64,000 nt of DNA from NCBI RefSeq assembly GCF_010389155.1, contig NC_057767.1, positions 20,037,723 to 20,101,722 on the forward strand, given 5' to 3'. A model generated the notes under the pieces. It saw only the letters and a program-made list of their open reading frames with translations, was not told where the DNA came from and made no database searches. Position numbers and translations under genes: made by a program. The DNA is from Erigeron canadensis. Its lineage: Eukaryota > Streptophyta > Magnoliopsida > Asterales > Asteraceae. Numbering within the stretch: the first letter of the stretch is position 1; each line of letters opens with the position of its first letter. Shown piece by piece: positions 11,772 to 24,219 of this stretch.

Positions 11772-14460
11772 TTCTCCCCCTTAGTGATATATTGTAAGGT
11801 CTGAAGTACGTGTTGTTTTGTCTTGTAGGAATGAATTTGATGAGCCCGGTAGTGAAGACAATTGGTGTGTTGAAACAAGTCTTCAAAGCTTTCTCATTTT
11901 CTTTAGAGAACTTGATTCAGTCTTGGTCTTGGACTTGTTGAAGTTAAATCATTTGTTGATTCTCAATGTTCTTTTTGAACAGAGAATGATGAGTGTGTGT
12001 GTATTAAATCTTCGAGGATTGTTGAATCAAAGATCAGAGTTGTCTTTTGAAATGCGGAAGGTATGAACTTGTCTTGAATTCTTCAATCTTCGAATCTTGA
12101 AGTCTTTTCTTTGAAGTCTTGGAATGAATTTTCAGAAATATGTACTCTCCCCCTTGATGTGTGCAATGTAGCTTTTGGTAAAGTGTTGTTGTATGACTTG
12201 AAGATCTTTAATTTGATGAAGACTCTTTTTGAAGCTTTTCTTCTTTTGTCTTGAATCTTCAGCCTTTTGTCCTTTGAAGCTTTGATCTTTGTCACATCGT
12301 CTTAAACACTTTTGAGAGTAAACATTTCAATAAGGTTTTGGAAATTCTTTTATGAAAGTAATCATGCTCCTCCTCAATTCATGAGTAATCACAGTATTTG
12401 ATTGGAGCATTTTTGAACTTTTTGTAACATCTTGAGTGAGCATCCTTTCATTATCTATCATGATCTTCTTATCCTTAAAATCATTATCCATTTTGATCTT
12501 CTCATATCTTCATCTTCAATCTCAAATTTTTTAAGTGAAGATCTCATCTGAGCTAAGACCTAGTGAGAATTTGAGCTCAATTGACCATCTTGAAACTTGC
12601 AGTATTAGTCATCTAAATGAACTAATTTCTTCCCCAATCAAAAATCAATCATACTATTTTCTCCCCCTCATAATGACAATGTTGGGAACCAATGTCATTA
12701 TGCAAACATTGATTGAATAGAATGTCAAAAGAAATCAAAAGATCCATAGCGCAATGGTGTTTACACAAAGATATATTAACTAACAACTCATCAACCCAAA
12801 CCATTAATCCAACCCAAATAACCCTATGGGTGACTAAAATGTAAGGTTGAAGTTGTTGGTATAAGCATTTTATTATGGTGTTGGTGTTTTCTGTGTTGGG
12901 GTGATGAGAAAAGATACCGGATAAGAATGATCCGTTTGCATTCAAAAATCGAAAGGATTAATGAAATGACCGAAAGAAATGTATACCATTTATCGGATTT
13001 CCTATGTATCATTGAGAAATGCACAAAGCAAACCTCTAACATAGTTTGGTCTTTTGGCTTTCCAACCTCAAGATTGCTTCAAAGAATGTAAACTATGGTC
13101 AGTGTCACCTAAGCGTTCGATAACCATGTTCTACTATCCTTAAAGACTTTTAGGAAAACAAATCCAAGGTCACAATAGACTTCTTGTTAACTCAATAATT
13201 ACACAAATGCAATTATGAGACCTACGTTCAAAGCTGGAAATGATGTTAGCAATGGTAGGATTTCCATTTGATCATCGTGAAATATCAATTAAGATATCAC
13301 TACAAATGTTCCGGCTATATCACAAAGATATGACACAAATGTTTCCTAAAGAATGAATAACGATCAAATTAATGATCAATCACGAGAGCTCTAGACACAA
13401 AGTGATCAAATGAAGTCGGGGACTGGAGCAGAGTGTCACCCTTTTTCAATATCAACGTCTTCCAAATGAAGAGTCAATAGAAATGAGAAAATCTCTGTGA
13501 GAAATAAAACAAGCATTTGTTAAGAAACACTTGAGTGGTTAGGTAAAGATGTGGATCGCTTCACTGGGTCCATGAAGGCTTCTTCAATACCGAGATATCA
13601 ACAAATGACATCCGATAGAAATGTGTTTTACCCGGCGATTTGAGAATTTTAGAGAAGGGTATCAATTCTTTTAACCCTTTTCTCACAACATTATCACCAT
13701 AACTTCTCACTTTTTGACTTTACTCCCTCCAACTTATTTTCACAAAATCATCATCTCTCAAAATACCCTCACTATCTACTGAAAGATGTGAAAACTCCGG
13801 GGTTAGAACTCATTGGCAATTATGAAGTTCATGGAGTAGAATTTTGAGAAAAACCTAGTCGCTCATGTGAAAACTAAACACCGAACTTCCTTTGAAGAAA
13901 ATATTTTGAAAAAAAATCGTCAAATGTGAAAAAAAAATGTTTAAAAAAACACATTTGAAGTTTGAAAGAGATTTGAAATCACAAACTCCCCCTTAATCTA
14001 TGCAAAGATAGATCAAAAAGATTTTCATAGAAAAGGTGGAGCAAAAATGATTTGTGTGAAATCAAAACAGGTTTTATGAAAAGTGAACTCAATCAATTGT
14101 TCAAGATGAGACAACTCAGGAGTACACAAAGGCGTTCAATCCTTTGCTTCTCATATCAACAATTGAGAGTTTTTGAAACAGGTGCAACAAAATTGCAATC
14201 AACATCTTGTGATACTCAGGTTATCATGATGAAAATCCAATATATTACACATATACATTCATCTAAGACCACTTGGAAGTACACAAAGGCGTTCAATTCC
14301 GCGTTATCTTATATCAATTTATATGTATATAAACATGAATGAATTCCAACTTTGAAACATAAATAATTTTTTCTTTTTAAAACCGGGTTGCATACAGAGT
14401 ATATGCAAGCCATTATGAAATAAATAACACAAATAAGCACATAATTTGCAGCTAAAGAAG
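11772..14460 (-). other. Long 3' noncoding region of Sirevirus X with repeated polypurine tracts
   Basis: About 2.7 kb between the lost pol and the 3' LTR, with no convincing gene. It aligns in order with the 3' region of element C (39060-41826). It carries at least four polypurine tracts on the minus strand: terminal AAGGGGGAGAA (11772-11784), and copies near 12147, 12659 and 13986. Multiple polypurine tracts upstream of the 3' LTR are a described Sirevirus trait. Confidence 0.75.
14088..14330 (-). ncRNA. Twin stem-loops 3' of pol, element X
   Basis: Two predicted hairpins on the sense (minus) strand, each with GAACGCCTTTGTGTACT in the apical part (complement at 14278-14294 and 14121-14137). 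The pol-distal one has a long stem: CTCAAT-CAATTGTT (14088-14101) pairs with AACAATTGAGAG (14157-14168), ATGAGA pairs with TCTCAT, and AGGA with TCCT. The other pairs CATATACAT with ATGTATAT and GGAA with TTCC. It is a cis-acting transcript element, not a separate gene. Confidence 0.6.
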
Positions 14461-14469
14461 TATGGTCAT

Positions 14470-17400
14470 ATTTTTATATATCTTGATGAATATATTTCTG
14501 GAGTTTTTCATAAAAATATGTTTTTAAGTTGTTGAATTGAAGTTGGATAAAGATTTGTTGTTAAAATGATGAGATGATTACATGCATGCTTGGATTTGCA
14601 CTAGTTTAAGTTGTTTTGATTTGAGATTTGAGATGGGTCTTTAATTGATGATTTCATATATATATTTTGATGATTAAATACATGTTAATAATCTGGGATT
14701 TATGAAGTTAGTACAAGAAATAAGGATTTTATAAGAATTCAAGACCAAAAAATGCATAAAAGTCACTAACCGAAATCACAAGAACACAAATATAAATTCA
14801 TCACCTTCATCACATGATTTGTCCATAAAATATGAAATAAAATCTGGAGAAAACACTAATGAAAGATGAATAGATGAATTAGGATGAACAAAATGTATTG
14901 GGTTTGCCAAAATAAGTATTGGGTTAAGCCATAAAGTAAAGGCATGCATTGGGCAAACAAAGTAAGCTGACAGAATCCATCTTCTGTCTTTGAACGGGAA
15001 AACTGGGCATGTGAGGGCATTTTCAAGAAAGACTATCAAAATAAAAGTTGTAGACAAATGAGTTAAGATTAACCTCCAACTGGAATTACTCAAAAATACT
15101 GAACCAAACGAAAGATATGATTTTTCTACTGAAACTGGTCAAAACTGTAATTTTGTATGAATATTTTATAAACTTTAACAATTTTTATCTCCTAATCCAT
15201 AAAGTTCCAGGAAGTCATACTTGGTGAAAAGTAATTTCAATGTGTTGTGAACTTAAAATAAAATCATGGGATTTTTCTAAGAATCAGAACATCAAGAACT
15301 TTTATAAAACTTCTGATGTCGCAAGCAGTGCCCATTCGGGACAGTTCGTGTTTGGATAATTTTTACGGACACCAAACATCATCTAAAAGTTCACCAAAAA
15401 TTCACAAAAATACTAGATACATATAAGTCACTGTGTAAAAATCATGAAGGTCCAACTAATTCGTCTTGACCCCAAAATAGTAGCTAACATTTCTTAAAAA
15501 TAAAGTATAAAACAGAAAATTTGTAAGTAATCTTATAAATGGCATAATGGGCTATGTAATGAACTAAGAACCATAATGGGCTAACCCGGCCCAAATAATG
15601 AACCCATAAGGAACACAAATCAGTAGGCCCACTTGGCCCAATAAGCCTTATAGCCCAATAACCACTATAACACATTATGCACCTAACCCAAATAAGGTAA
15701 AGCCCAATAACTAATGTAAGCCCAAAACATTTAAAAGCCCATGACACCTAAGGCCCAATTGATAATGGCCCATAACACTTAAACGAATTTCATGAGATAA
15801 GTGTAATCAAAATAAAACAAAGATAATTAAGTGAGATTGACATAAGTAATTATGTTAACCAAGCTATATATTGATATCACAAATGTTAATTCACGCTAAA
15901 ATCGATTACACAACAAATGATGAACAAGGATAACATAACTTAATACGATATTTCTACATGATGACCTAAGATGCCAAGTGAAACCACAAATGAAGCCAAG
16001 TTACCAAAAATCTAACAACTTATAACTACGCATGTAATTAAAGTAACATTTTACACCATCAATCGCTACAACCAAAACAATGCGAATGTTGGCAATATAC
16101 TTGGATTCCACAATTGATAGCAGTATAATGAAAGTGGCATTTCTAAGTGATGGCTTAAGATAGGAACTTACATGTATTAGTCCTATCGTAGGGATAGTCT
16201 TGGCTTTCAAATGTGATTGAGAAACGTGATGGATGTATGATGGAACGATTGATGGGAAGTACCCATTTTGGATAAGTGAATTTAATATGCGGCATATCAA
16301 GGTGAGTCATAGCCCCCTTTCAAACTCTTTTATGTGTTTTACTTTCGGGGTGAAAAGCATGATAAATGAAACTACTTTCTATATATGCAATGTTTTTTGA
16401 AAGAGAGTTGTTATATGAAATGACTCTTGATATATGAGTATGAAATAAAATTGTTTCGTATGTTCATGAAAATAAAGGATTTATGTGATGAGCTTGAGTT
16501 CTGTCAAACCGCGGCATTCGGTACACTACTATTTACTCCGAAAGTGGAGGCCTGTAGTTAGTTAGTTGCGCAACTAGGTTTCGTCCGCCCACCCAAAGCG
16601 TACCGTTGGAAGGTTGGTTGCCTTCGTGACAACCTCCACTTCTAGTCTGGCCCCCGGGTGTTCTAACTACCTTAAGATAATCGGGCGTCTCCATGGCACG
16701 ACCCATTATCATCATTGTTATTATTATTACGGCACTTGATTGACAGCTTGTGCTATGAATTGAATTATTGGATTGTAATCGGACTTGAATAAAATGGTAG
16801 TAGTAGTGGCTCAAGCATTTACTCATCTAAGATAATGGAATTAGACCCTTGTGGTCATATGATAAGGATTTATTTACATGGGTTATAATGAGTTGAACAA
16901 ATGATTATCAAAGGATGAATTGGAAATATTCATGGAAATTGGTGATATTGAAATGATTTTGGTAACCGAATGATTTTGGTATGATATACGATTAATCGAT
17001 TTATATACTTTTTCTCTCATGATGATTTGACAAATGAGAACCTGAAATTTTACTATAGATTCTCCAAGTCTTGATATGACATTATGGTATTTGGAAACTT
17101 GATAACATGATATGAAAATTTTGTCGATCATATGGTTTGGATATTTCGAAATGTAATAGTAATAAGTTTTTCTAAGTATTAAAACGGTGATGTACCAAGA
17201 TTTATATAAAAACCTATGCACTCACCAACTACGTTTTCGTAGTTGACACTTTTTCTTCATGCTTTTCAGGAAATAAGCTTAAGCATTGAGGATTTATATG
17301 CTTCATGATTATTTGCGTTGCCCTTTGGAGTCAAAGATCAAACCTTGTGATAGGCAATGGAATCCGCCTTGATCATTGTAGTATACTACTTCATGTGCTT

Positions 17401-17589
17401 GTTATTTCTTTCGCGAACTTAATATTCAAGTACGGTGGACGCATTTGTACTTGGAAATTGGTTCACATGCTTGTACATTTGTAAATTCTTTTATCAAATA
17501 AAACTATGGTGAATGTTATTTATAATCCTTTGTTTTGAATACTCGACTTTCTGTACATCTCATTGTTCCGCCTTAGTTGGGGTGTTTCA
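14470..17589 (+). mobile_element. Solo or truncated gypsy LTR inside Sirevirus X
   Basis: The right end is sharp: CCGCCTTAGTTGGGGTGTTTCA-type sequence ends at 17589 and resembles the end of the LTRs of gypsy element D (CCGCCTAGTCGGGGTGTTACA). It interrupts the X gag frame. The left edge is uncertain. A CCAAC at 15076-15080, followed by TG, matches CCAAC at 17590-17594, giving a possible 2.5-kb LTR with a 5-bp duplication. However, similar-looking sequence continues leftward to about 14470. No gypsy coding sequence is present. X pol is missing on both sides, so a deletion accompanied or preceded this insertion. Confidence 0.6.
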
Positions 17590-18685
17590 CCAACACTTTG
17601 TCTTTGCTCAACCTTGCCATGAAACATACATTTGCAGACAGATCTTCATCTTCATCATCAGACAGCAAAAGCCACTTGTCATCTTCAGCAATCAAGGCTT
17701 GACCGGCTTCAACTTGCTTTGCCAAGAGCATCTTCTGCTTGTAGTATTCATAATTCTGCTTGCGAGGCAGCTTGCAATCCACAGCAAAATGACCTGGAAC
17801 TCCACAGTTGTAACACTTTTTGTCAGATGTTTTTTCTTTTTCCATGATTTATTTCTCAGTTTCTGCTTTCTTATCTCCGTTCTTGGAACCACTTGTTTCA
17901 CCTTGTTCAAAACTCTTGTGATGATATTGTTCCTTCTTTGGAAATGCACTTTTAAGAGCCTCAGAAACCTTTCTTTCAACAACCAATGCCAAATGATCAG
18001 TATATACAACTTCTGGCACTTTGTTGAATGAATATTTGCTTAGAACTTGATGCTCATTCAACTTGAAAGATTCATAAAGAGTATGAATGGTGAATTTGGT
18101 CAGATCTTGATGTTGCTTGATTTGAGTTCTAAAATCTTCCCACTCGGGACCAAGTGCTTTGATGAATTTGATGTTCAGCTCAATTTCAGTTTTCTTGACC
18201 TTGTTCTTTCTCAGCTCATTGATTACATTGCAAAATCTGTAGTACACGGACTCGAGAGATTCATTTGGTGATTTCTGAAAATTGTCAAACTCAGTTAAGA
18301 CATTTGTCAGTCGGATTGTTGAGGTTACATCAGCACCTTCCATTTGTCTAGCAACTTCATCCCAAATCTCCTTTGCTGTGTCATAAGAAACAATTGAGCC
18401 ATAGATCTCATCAGGAAGTGCTTGATACAAGCATGACCTAGCTCTGTTGTCAGCAGCAGTACGATGTCTTTGTTCGACATTCAAAAGATCAGGAGTCAAA
18501 ATAGCACCGGTAGTAGGATGATGATGCATAGCAAGTCCATTCATGATTGAATCCTTAAGCATGTGACCATTAGTCTGACGTTCCACATAATCCATGAACC
18601 TTTTCTTCCAAAGTCCATAGTTACCACGATAAAGAATTGGAGGTCTTGTATCAGTACCCAGAGACAACGCTTCACGAGTAGCCAT
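17590..18685 (-). pseudogene. Sirevirus X Gag (broken)
   Basis: Starts MATREALSLG at 18685 and is very similar to A Gag. It lacks about 57 internal codons present in A (equivalent to A 9668-9836), between SEALK and SAFPKKEQ. The deletion ends share AAG. An in-frame stop at 17849 replaces the Gln codon seen in A (CAA to TAA). The zinc knuckle CYNCGVPGHFAVDC follows (about 17774-17815), and the frame is cut at 17590 by the gypsy LTR, just after SKDKVL. Everything downstream in gag-pol is missing. Confidence 0.9.
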
Positions 18686-19815
18686 TAGAAATTGATTTGA
18701 GAATTGAATTGATTTTTGAAGAAAATATCAAACGATCTAAAATGAGATAGAATGAAACGATCTAAAGTTGGAAAGATAGGAAAACGATCTAAATTTATAA
18801 AGGAATTGAAACGATCTAAATTTTGATTGGAAATGAAATGATCTAAATCTTGATTGGAAATGAAACGATCTAAATTTGTCTTCAGGAATAAAATGATCTA
18901 AATTGAATTTTGGATGAAAAATTCTAAGTATTCTGAATGAATTTGGACAGAGTTTTGGTATGAAATGTAATGGAATGAATTGAGCAAAACCAATCACGAA
19001 GATCAGTTATCCAAGAAGTAATCAAACCAGGAATTTGTTTGAGTGAAAGATGAAACGATCTAAAAGAGATCGTTTTGGATTCACCAAAACTGAAACGATC
19101 TAAAAAAGATCGTTTTGGTTTTTCAAAGTCTGAAACGATCTAAAAGAGATCGTTTTAGATTTCTTCACAGAATTTCACAAAAACTTGATTATTTTCAAGA
19201 AATTGAATTGACCAAAACCAATCCAAAGGATCAGTTAGCCACAATCAACTCTTCACACCACAACCCCACTTGTCAAAACGATCTAAATTGAATCGTTTTA
19301 CAAGCCACAACACTGAAATGTAAGTATCAACGAAAAAAAACTGAAACGATCTAAATAAGATCGTTTTAGCTTCACAATGTCGTCTTCAACCTCTGAACAT
19401 GAACAACTCCATTAACGATTTTTAAAACTTCAATATCTTTTGATTTTCTGGGAATTGGAACATGAAACCTCTTGCAAACAGTTTGTTTTCACCTTAGCAA
19501 CGATCCGATTAATACAATTCAGCTTATAACACAACAAAATTAAATCCCAAATTTTAGCGCCAAAAACTCAAAATCTGAACTTTTGATCCAGATCGAATTA
19601 GAACACGAAACTTGAGAGGATTATGTAATTAACTATGAGGAATCGAACGGTTAACAAACATTTGTGATTTTATGTGATTTGAGAGGTTATTTTTGAATTT
19701 TCATTGATTTAAAAAAAAAACCGAACAAAAATAGGATTAAAAACAGAATTAAAAGGTGATTGTTTGGTGAATTGTGATTAAATTCAGTTATGGATTGAGA
19801 TCAAAACGATGTTTT
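18686..19815 (-). promoter_or_regulatory. Leader of Sirevirus X with palindromic GATCGT boxes
   Basis: The same organisation as the A leader on the opposite strand: paired boxes near 19051-19072, 19092-19114, 19132-19156, 19275-19299 and 19342-19367, and single arms between 18729 and 18903. Some single arms have decayed (ATGATCT in place of ACGATCT), a CpG-loss change expected of methylated DNA. Confidence 0.7.
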
Positions 19816-19827
19816 GCTCTGATACCA
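19816..19827 (-). promoter_or_regulatory. Primer binding site of Sirevirus X
   Basis: GCTCTGATACCA on the plus strand, the complement of TGGTATCAGAGC, two bases inside the 5' LTR. Confidence 0.95.
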
Positions 19828-19829
19828 CA

Positions 19830-20159
19830 TGTAACAACACGATTTTATCACTCAAATTCACATCAACAATGGCGGTTTTGTGTGTGTGTTCTTGGTGTTT
19901 GTGTGTGTGTTGAGAGAGAATTGGGATCAAGTATGTGTTATTCAGGTGTAATGGTATGAAAATGTGTGTCAAGGTTATGTCAAGGTTATGCCAAAGTTAT
20001 GATTTCTATGGAATTGAGGGCTATTTATAGTCTAAACTAACCAACTATGCTAATTTTCACAATTAGCCCCACAACCGTAGAAATCATCAACTCATGACTT
20101 AATAACAAGTAAGTCCATAACTTAAATTACAATGTATCACTATTTTTGGATTTCTAACA
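19830..20159 (-). repeat. 5' LTR of Sirevirus X
   Basis: About 330 bp from TGTAACAACACG to TTTCTAACA (plus-strand order). The TATA box lies near 20024-20032. It abuts a truncated LTR of B at 20160. The flanks of the X LTR pair (TGTTG at 11444-11448, AAAAT at 20160-20164) do not match, so X is not a simple intact insertion. Confidence 0.9.
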
Positions 20160-20381
20160 AAAATACACTTGAAAATTACATTGTGTCTCACCATTTACTT
20201 ATTTGCTTATCTTTATATTGCTTAAGTACGTATTACGTTATATATATTCTTGCATTTATATTTATCGTAATACTAGTCCAATCTAGTGCTTACTTGACAT
20301 TTTCATACTAGTCATCTCTAGTGATTACTTGACTTGTTATTCTACACTTGTGGGTTAAACCATCGAGTGAGGGACTTCACA
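20160..20381 (+). repeat. Truncated 5' LTR of Sirevirus B
   Basis: Matches 31790-32011 of the 3' LTR almost base for base and ends GGGACTTCACA. The upstream part is replaced by the X LTR. Confidence 0.9.
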
Positions 20382-20383
20382 AT

Positions 20384-20395
20384 TGGTATCAGAGC
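20384..20395 (+). promoter_or_regulatory. Primer binding site of Sirevirus B
   Basis: TGGTATCAGAGC two bases after the LTR. It complements initiator tRNA-Met. Confidence 0.95.
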
Positions 20396-20433
20396 AGAAG
20401 GCTAACATACTTGCCTAGATCTACATTCTCTCG

Positions 20434-22819
20434 ATGGCCAACCCAGAGAATACACAAGGAAACCCTTTAAATACTGGACCTCCACCCATAAATGAATTTG
20501 AACAAACCAATGACCATGCTAACAATAATCCACCACCACCACCTCCTATTCCTGCTTCTCCACACGTGCATGTGCACTACTCAAATACTCCTGTTCCCAA
20601 ATTCATTGGGAATGGTGATGAATTTGGCACGTGGAAAGCTAGGATGTTATTACATGTTACTGGTATTGAGAGGAATATGCTTAAAATTTTAAATGAAGGA
20701 CCCTATATTCCCAGAAGTCCTCTCAATCCACTTCTTGATCCAACTGGAGCAAGATCTAGGAGGGAAAAGAGAGAGGAACATTGGTCTGAAGAGGAAAGGA
20801 GACTTGTCAATATTGACACTACTTTAAAAGTCATGATCCTCGGGGCCGTTCCTGAAGCTCTAATTCCTACACTAGTGCTTTATCCCAGTGCCAAAAGCAT
20901 GTGGGATGAACTAGTGAACCAGTATGAAGGTGGTGATGATACTATTGTTACCAGGAAAGTGGCTTTAAATAAGAAGTACGAGTCATTTTTTGCCTTACCC
21001 AATGAATCATTAACTGGTACCTACACCAGATTTATGTCTATCATAAACCAGTTAAGAGGGCTTGGGGTAGAGAAGGACAAGGACATACTTCTTGAAAAAT
21101 TTTGTGATATTCTTCCTTCAAAATGGTCTCATATGATTGTGGTCTTGAGACAAGGTAAAAACTTACATTCCCATACTCTGTCATCTTTGTATGGAGCCTT
21201 CAGATTCACTTAAGAGAATCAAGCCCAAAGAATTGAGGCAGAAAAAGATGTTATTAATCATGCTTCCAGTAGTTCCCCTGTGGTTAGTCATACTGAACCA
21301 CCATGTGCAGCATTAATGTCTTCCGAGAATGTATTTTCTATGAAGAAGATGATGTTTGAATTAATGGATTCTGGAGTCATGAATAATATCTCTCCAGATT
21401 TTGATGAAACTGATAGTGATGATCTAATGGCTATGATGGCTAAAACGTTTAACCGTTTCAAAGCCAGAGCCAGTAGACCCACTGGACACAATGCACCCAG
21501 TTCTTCTACTGATAAGACCAATTTGACATGCTTTAAGTGTGGCAGAAAAGGTCATTTCATGAAAGAGTGCAAGTCCAATCAGTTTGTCTCACAATCTGGT
21601 CCATCAACTTCTTATAACAAGCCTGATGATAGCTACAGATTAAAATACAAAAAGCTTAAGGCGCAAATTGCTCTCATGTCTGCAGAAAAGGATAATAATA
21701 AATGCATGGTGGCAAAAGAAGAATGGGTTCCTTCTGATGACTCATCAGTCGCTGATAAAGAGGAAATAGATTGTTGTTATATGGCTCTAGCTGATGAAGA
21801 GCATCTGGTGAAAGAAGATGTCACATCTGGAAGATGGGTGGACATTGTCATTAAAAAGGTAATAGATTATGACAAAGAAACTGATCCTGAGTTAAAATTG
21901 GACATTGCTGAAGCTTTAAACTCTAATTTAATGTTTGTGGAAACTGTTCGTTCAGAAATGTCAAATAATTTTGAAATAGATTTTTCTGAAATGACAAACT
22001 TACAATCTAAGTTAAAAGAATTGCAAGATATTGAACTAGCTTTCAAAGCACAAGTTTTGGTTACTGAACAACTGGTCCAAGAAAAGGAAGAACTGGAAAA
22101 TCTTTTATCAAAAGAAAAACTTGTTATCTAGTCATGGCTTGAGACCAAGAAACCATATGATGCTGCACGTAACCAGTACCCCTCCCAAAAACGTGCATAT
22201 CTGGGGGGGTGATGTAAATGCTGCTGCATTAATACCTGTTGTTGACCGACTGCCTGAAGTGTTACAACCTAGCACTATCTATGATGAACCAACAACACCC
22301 AAAACTTGTATTATTCCTCCTGTTCAATTGTCCGAGGTTAATACTGGAGCTCCACAGATGAATGCTCCAGTCAAGAAGGTTAAGCAGAATAAACCTTTGC
22401 CTCAATCATCTTCTAAAGAACCACAGGTTCAGAAAAAGAAGAATGTTGTTCCTCCACCTAAGCCAAAAGTACAGTCAACTGGAAAGGCTATGGTGTCATC
22501 TGAAGAAAATATTTTGTTAAGGTTGGAGAGTCAGTTTCAACTACTGGCTCGTCAAGTTCAAAGTTGTAATGCAAGAATTAACAATTTTGAGGGTACTTCA
22601 TCTGGCCCTAAACAAAATACAAAACCTTTTTCCAAGAAAGAAAAATCGAGCACACCTATTGATAAGAAAAAGAAAAAGGTTTCAAAACTGTCAGCTCCAG
22701 TGGTGTTTACTGAGAAACCCACTATTTTTGAAAGGGAAATCAACCAGATACCTGCTGGGATCCATCCTTGTGGATCCAAAGAACCCATCAGTCGATGGGT
22801 TCGCAAACCTTTAAACTAA
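20434..22819 (+). pseudogene. Sirevirus B Gag and Gag-protease linker
   Basis: Starts MANPENTQGN 38 bases after the primer site, so this lineage has almost no leader, unlike A, X and C. A Pro-rich N-terminus (NNPPPPPPIP) precedes the Gag domain (DEFGTWKARMLLHVTG; YPSAKSMWDELVNQYEGG; LPSKWSHMIVVLRQGK). The zinc knuckle CFKCGRKGHFMKEC is encoded at 21529-21570, then an acidic region and a coiled coil (about 21950-22130). An in-frame TAA ends the first segment at 21213, and the same frame reopens to 22131. A frameshift then moves reading to 22121-22819, a basic linker ending PISRWVRKPLN, the usual sequence just before protease. Confidence 0.9.
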
Positions 22820-22826
22820 TAATCTG

Positions 22827-23243
22827 GTGGATATGCAGGGCGATCGAAAGAAATATATTTGGTATCTTGACAGCGTTGCTAGCAGGACAATGACCAGATG
22901 TAAGACCCTGCTGGATGAGTTCGAAGTTTCAGATGGACCCTCCATTACTTTTGGAAATGATGGTTCTGGAAAGACTGAGGGATATGGTGTTCTGAACAAT
23001 GGTCAAGTCAAATTCAGACGAGTGGCTTATGTAAATGGGTTGAAGTATAATCTCATAAGTGTGAGCCAGTTGTGTGATGATGGCTACCAGGTGTTATTTA
23101 ACATCTCTCAAGGCATCGTATTTAATAAGGATTGGAAGGTAGTATTGATTGCTCCCAAAAAAGGGAATGTGTACATAATGGATATGGAAAGCTCTCCTTC
23201 AGAGCAGTGTTTCTATACCAAGGCTGATGAAGACACAAACTAG
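22827..23243 (+). pseudogene. Sirevirus B protease and pre-integrase segment
   Basis: The copia aspartic protease would cut Gag-Pol. The active-site region reads WYLDSVASRTM, where the family has D-S-G-A/C-S, so the essential Gly is Val here and the enzyme is probably inactive. The rest fits the family (LKYNLISVSQLCDDGY, then the segment leading to the integrase zinc finger). It ends at a stop just before LWHKRLSHLN, the start of the HHCC zinc-binding region. Confidence 0.85.
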
Positions 23244-24045
23244 CTATGGCATAAAAGGTTGTCCCATTTAAATTTCAAAAATATCAACAAGTTGTCCAGA
23301 ACAACTCGCAGATGGGATACCTTCTGTCTCCTTCAAAAAGGAAAGGCCATGTCCAGGATGTGAGATGGGGAAGCAGAAACGTACTAGTTTCAAGACAAAA
23401 CAGATTTTTAGCATATCTGAACCTCTTCATATGCTTCATATGGACCTCTTTGGTCCAGTGAACGTTTAGACTCGTGCTGGTCAGAAATATACCCTGGTAG
23501 TTGTTGATGAATACTCCAGATATTGTTGGGTAATATTTCTTAGATCAAAGAATGAAACTGCTGCTGAAATCATCGCTCTTATCAAACAAATTGAACTCAA
23601 ATACAAGCGAAAAGTGTGTCAGTTAAGAAGTGATAATGGAACAGAATTTCAGAATGCAATTCTGGAGAAATTCTGCACTTACACTGGCATCTCCCAGAAT
23701 TTCTCATCAGCACACACACCAGAACAGAATGGAGTTGTACTGGGCTGACAGAAGCTGTCAGGAGTATGCTTGCTGATTCTGGTCTTCCTAAAATGTACTG
23801 GGCTGAAGAAATTGCAACTGCTTCTCACACTCAAAATCGCTCAGTATATGTGAAAAGACACAAGAAGACATCCTATGAAATATTGAGAAATTAAAAACCA
23901 AATATTGGTTATTTTCACGTTTTTGGATGTCCAGTATACATCCTGAACGACTCCAGTCAGTTAGGCAAATTTGATGCCAAAGCTGATGAGGGATATTTCG
24001 TAGGATATTCAGCCATTCGCAAAGCCTTCAGAGTCTACAACAAGA
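23244..24045 (+). pseudogene. Sirevirus B integrase (broken, catalytic Glu region deleted)
   Basis: The zinc-binding part (LWHKRLSHLNF; CPGCEMGKQKR) and the core with HMDLFGPVNV and LRSDNGTEFQN supply both catalytic Asp residues. At about 23735 the normal NGVVERKNR is cut short to NGVV, and sequence resumes at TEAVRSML, which removes the catalytic Glu. A stop lies after FGPVNV (about 23467), and frameshifts occur near 23300 and 23740. The C-terminal part NRSVYVKRHKKTSYE and FGCPVYILND is readable. Confidence 0.85.
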
Positions 24046-24219
24046 GACTGGAAAAGGTCCAGGAGTCAATACATGTCGCATTTGATGAGTCAAATGAAGC
24101 AATCAATAAAAGGCCAACCCTTAATTCCCCCAGACTGGAAAAGGTCCAGGAGTCAATACATGTCACATTTGATGAGTCAAATGAAGCAATCAATAAAAGG
24201 CCAACCCTTAATTCTCCCC
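24046..24219 (+). repeat. 87-bp in-frame tandem duplication in B integrase-RT linker
   Basis: Two adjacent copies of an 87-bp unit (29 codons) start at 24046 and 24133, each encoding RLEKVQESIHV and ending at a CCCCAG. One substitution and a one-base length difference at the CCCC run separate them. Y has only one copy (KRLDKVDESIYV), so the duplication is specific to B. Confidence 0.85.

Noticed and set aside
15484..17221. Several open frames of 87-112 codons on the minus strand
   Set aside because: They lie antisense within the gypsy LTR and have no protein signature.
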